A stretch of DNA of 64,000 bases. It comes from Halioglobus sp. (GTDB lineage Bacteria; Pseudomonadota; Gammaproteobacteria; Pseudomonadales; Halieaceae). Location: NCBI GenBank assembly GCA_029287595.1, contig JARFQU010000109.1, positions 1-64,000 on the forward strand. Reading direction: 5' to 3'. Positions 62,186 to 64,000 of this stretch are shown here, piece by piece (positions within the stretch are counted from its first letter, which is position 1; each line of letters begins with the position of its first letter). A model generated the notes under the pieces. It did not search any database. It was not told where the DNA came from and saw only the letters and a program-made list of their open reading frames with translations. The position numbers were made by a program, and so were the translations under genes.

Positions 62186-63778
62186 TCAGCCCTGGAGGGC
62201 CTGGTACTGGCCAAAGAAGTTTTCCAGGTACTGCTCAAAACTGATGTCATCGCTTGCTTCGATGTCCCGCTGGGCCTCCAGTGAGCGTCGGGATTCCTGC
62301 TCCAGTGCAACGGCGGTTTCCGTCGGTAATGGCCTTTGCTGAAAATATTCCGCCCACTGCAGACTGTAATTCATGGCCAGGCGGAAGAACGGCACGTCCT
62401 GTTCCCGCATTTCCCGCAGTACCCGCGCCGACGGGGTCAGCTCCGGGTCGGCAACCCTGGCCTGCTGCCGAGCCACGCTGGCCCCATACTGCTGCTGGCC
62501 ATGGGCCGCATCAAGTAATTTCGCCACGCTGTCCATGTCATCCAACAGCAACTGGCCCCAGTGTTGCAGGGTTTGTTCGCCGCCGTTGTTGCTCAGGGTC
62601 AGTCCCGGTTGCCGTCCGCGATTGACCACTGCCTCCAGGTTGGCTTGCTGCTCAGCTTGCTCGGACTCATCACAAGGTGGGCTATCCTGTAGCAGGCAAT
62701 ACAGCAGGAAGGTATCCAGGAAGCGAATCTGCTCGGCTTCAAGGCCCACCGGGGCGAACGGGTTGACATCAACACAGCGCACTTCGATATATTCAATGCC
62801 TCCGCGCACCAGCGCATTGAGCGGCGTTTCTCCAGGGAGGCTCACCCGCTTCGGCCGTATCGGGCTATAGAACTCATTTTCTATTTGAAGCAGGCTATCG
62901 TTGAGTTGTTGGTAGTCGCCGTTCTCGCCACTGGGAATCTCGCCGTAGGCGGGGTGCGGTTTTATGATCGCCTGATGCAGGGTTTCAACATAGTTTTCCA
63001 GTGAGTTGTAACAGATTTCCAGGTTTTTCTGCGCATCGCTGTTGTAGCCCAGATCGCCCATTCTCAAGGAAGTACTGTGCGGCAGGTAGAGGCTGCGGCC
63101 CTGCTCGTCAAAAGCCTGCAGCCCATGTTTGTCGCGGCCCTTTAGAAAACTGGCACAGACCGCGGGGGAAGCGCCGAACAGGTAGATCAGCAGCCAGGAA
63201 TGGCGTTTGAAATTGCGGATCAGTCCCAGGTAGCGCTCACTGATATAGTCGCGCAGTTCCCCCGGGCTGCCGGCCTGCTGCCAGGCCTGTTCCCAGTAAG
63301 CCTGGGGCATGGAAAAGTTGTAATGAATACCGGATATGGCCTGCATCAGGCGGCCGTAGCGATGGCCCAGGCCGTAGCGGTAGACGGTTTTCATCCGTGC
63401 CACATTAGAGCTGCCATAGTGGGCCACGGGAATTCCCTGGTCGCCGCTCACCACACAGGGCATGCTGGCTGACCACAGGATCTCATCCTGCAGCTTCCCG
63501 TAAACGAACGCGTGTATCTGCTCCAGGGTGGCCAGGCTTTCCTCTATGCCGGTACTTACCGGGGTAATGAATTCCAGCAGCGCTTCAGAATAATCAGTGG
63601 TAATGCAGCGATGGGTCAGGGCCGATCCCAGACCGGCCGGGTGTGGTGTTTGCGCAAGCTTGCCTTCAAGCGTTATGCGCAGGCTTTCCTTTTCGATGCC
63701 GCGCTGTATGCCGCGCAACCATTCCAGGGACTGAGGTGCCTCCAGTGACTGCAACTGGTTGTGAAAATTCGAAGACAA
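62186..63778 (-). CDS. gshA: Glutamate-cysteine ligase (type 1)
   Basis: The enzyme begins glutathione synthesis by joining glutamate and cysteine. The 530-residue protein shows GIQRGIEKESLRITLEGKLA, ALTHRCITTDYSEALLEFIT, FAYGKLQ-like VYGKLQDEILWSASMPC, FSMPQAYWEQAWQQAGS and YIEVRCVDVNPFAPVGLEAE, and matches the gammaproteobacterial GshA length. A TTG start at 63778 is chosen: AAGGAG is 5 bp upstream, and the product begins MSSNFHNQLQSLEAPQSLEW. acpH follows by 2 bp. Confidence 0.95.
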   Translation of the reverse strand: MSSNFHNQLQSLEAPQSLEWLRGIQRGIEKESLRITLEGKLAQTPHPAGLGSALTHRCITTDYSEALLEFITPVSTGIEESLATLEQIHAFVYGKLQDEILWSASMPCVVSGDQGIPVAHYGSSNVARMKTVYRYGLGHRYGRLMQAISGIHYNFSMPQAYWEQAWQQAGSPGELRDYISERYLGLIRNFKRHSWLLIYLFGASPAVCASFLKGRDKHGLQAFDEQGRSLYLPHSTSLRMGDLGYNSDAQKNLEICYNSLENYVETLHQAIIKPHPAYGEIPSGENGDYQQLNDSLLQIENEFYSPIRPKRVSLPGETPLNALVRGGIEYIEVRCVDVNPFAPVGLEAEQIRFLDTFLLYCLLQDSPPCDESEQAEQQANLEAVVNRGRQPGLTLSNNGGEQTLQHWGQLLLDDMDSVAKLLDAAHGQQQYGASVARQQARVADPELTPSARVLREMREQDVPFFRLAMNYSLQWAEYFQQRPLPTETAVALEQESRRSLEAQRDIEASDDISFEQYLENFFGQYQALQG

Positions 63779-63928
63779 GAAAGCTCCTTAGTGTGGACTG
63801 GCGGCATTGCCGCGCCGGTGCATCCACTGTTCCCAGTGGGCCGCGTTAGCAAATCGGCACCAAGTGTATATCCCGCAGCGGGCGTAGTACAGCCGTTGTA
63901 ACGGGCCCGCGCGACGGCGAAGGCGCGG

Positions 63929-64000
63929 CTATCCAGCGATCCGGTCGAAGTACTTTTGCAGCAGCTGGCAGGCGAAATTTCCCTGTACTTCGCTGTCCTG
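63929..64000 (-). CDS. Possible 3' end of a gene cut by the window edge
   Basis: One minus-strand frame is open from the right edge for 23 codons, reading ...NFACQLLQKYFDRIAG and a stop at 63929-63931. It may be the C-terminus of a gene upstream of gshA. It is too short to identify. The 150 bp between it and gshA hold no other recognised gene. Confidence 0.3.
   Translation of the reverse strand, partial: QDSEVQGNFACQLLQKYFDRIAG

Overview
The window looks like chromosomal core DNA (about 55-60 % G+C by eye) of a marine gammaproteobacterium, probably of the Halieaceae/OM60-NOR5 group or a near relative. The evidence is gene order rather than any marker sequence: lptM-lysA-dapF-DUF484-xerC-HAD, algZ-algR-hemC-hemD-hemX-hemY and gshA-acpH are arranged as in Pseudomonas and its relatives. 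DUF1329, DUF3080, DUF3187, TIGR02444, TorF and a BLUF photoreceptor are common in marine relatives. The genus assignment is inference.

Layout. 1-4.2 kb: the end of a membrane protein, then two acyl-CoA dehydrogenases and a fructosamine-kinase-like gene on the minus strand. 4.2-4.95 kb: tRNA-Val(GAC) and tRNA-Arg(CCG) with promoters, separated by the decayed 3' end of an IS481-type transposase. 5-9.7 kb: DJ-1/PfpI protein, BLUF photoreceptor, DUF4136 lipoprotein, phospholipase-D-like lipoprotein and DUF3080 lipoprotein. 9.8-15 kb: a tightly coupled five-gene cassette (LolA-like carrier, two FtsX/LolC-type permeases, LolD-type ATPase, outer-membrane barrel) that resembles a second lipid or lipoprotein export machine. 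15-21 kb: GST, cytochrome c5, a two-gene RND pump, DUF2007 and DUF4399. 21.4-30.7 kb: rep helicase, a thiolase plus FadJ-type beta-oxidation pair, a small membrane protein with HEXXH, DUF1329 and a cytochrome P450. Together with the acyl-CoA dehydrogenases these suggest growth on steroid- or isoprenoid-like lipids.

30.9-36.2 kb: comM and ubiK, then a nitrogen-control block torF-glnK1-amtB-glnK2. It is preceded by two NtrC-type sites and a canonical -24/-12 sigma-54 promoter. amtB carries an in-frame TGA where a tryptophan is expected. 36.2-42.4 kb: the lptM-lysA-dapF-DUF484-xerC-HAD operon on the minus strand, with cyaY and a DUF3187 barrel diverging. 42.4-50 kb: argH, then algZ-algR and hemC-hemD-hemX-hemY. 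50-53.4 kb: ubiD, rho, trxA. 53.6-57 kb: a membrane VTT domain fused to a disulfide-reductase flavoprotein, a GIY-YIG protein and an unknown outer-membrane protein. 57-64 kb: yheS-type ABC-F, TIGR02444, a Mip/FkpA-type lipoprotein isomerase, rsd, dsbB, acpH and gshA, with a possible gene fragment at the right edge.

No rRNA, CRISPR array, prophage or intact insertion sequence was seen. The points most worth following are the amtB stop codon, the Lol-like cassette, the VTT-reductase fusion, and the 22-bp inverted repeat downstream of comM.
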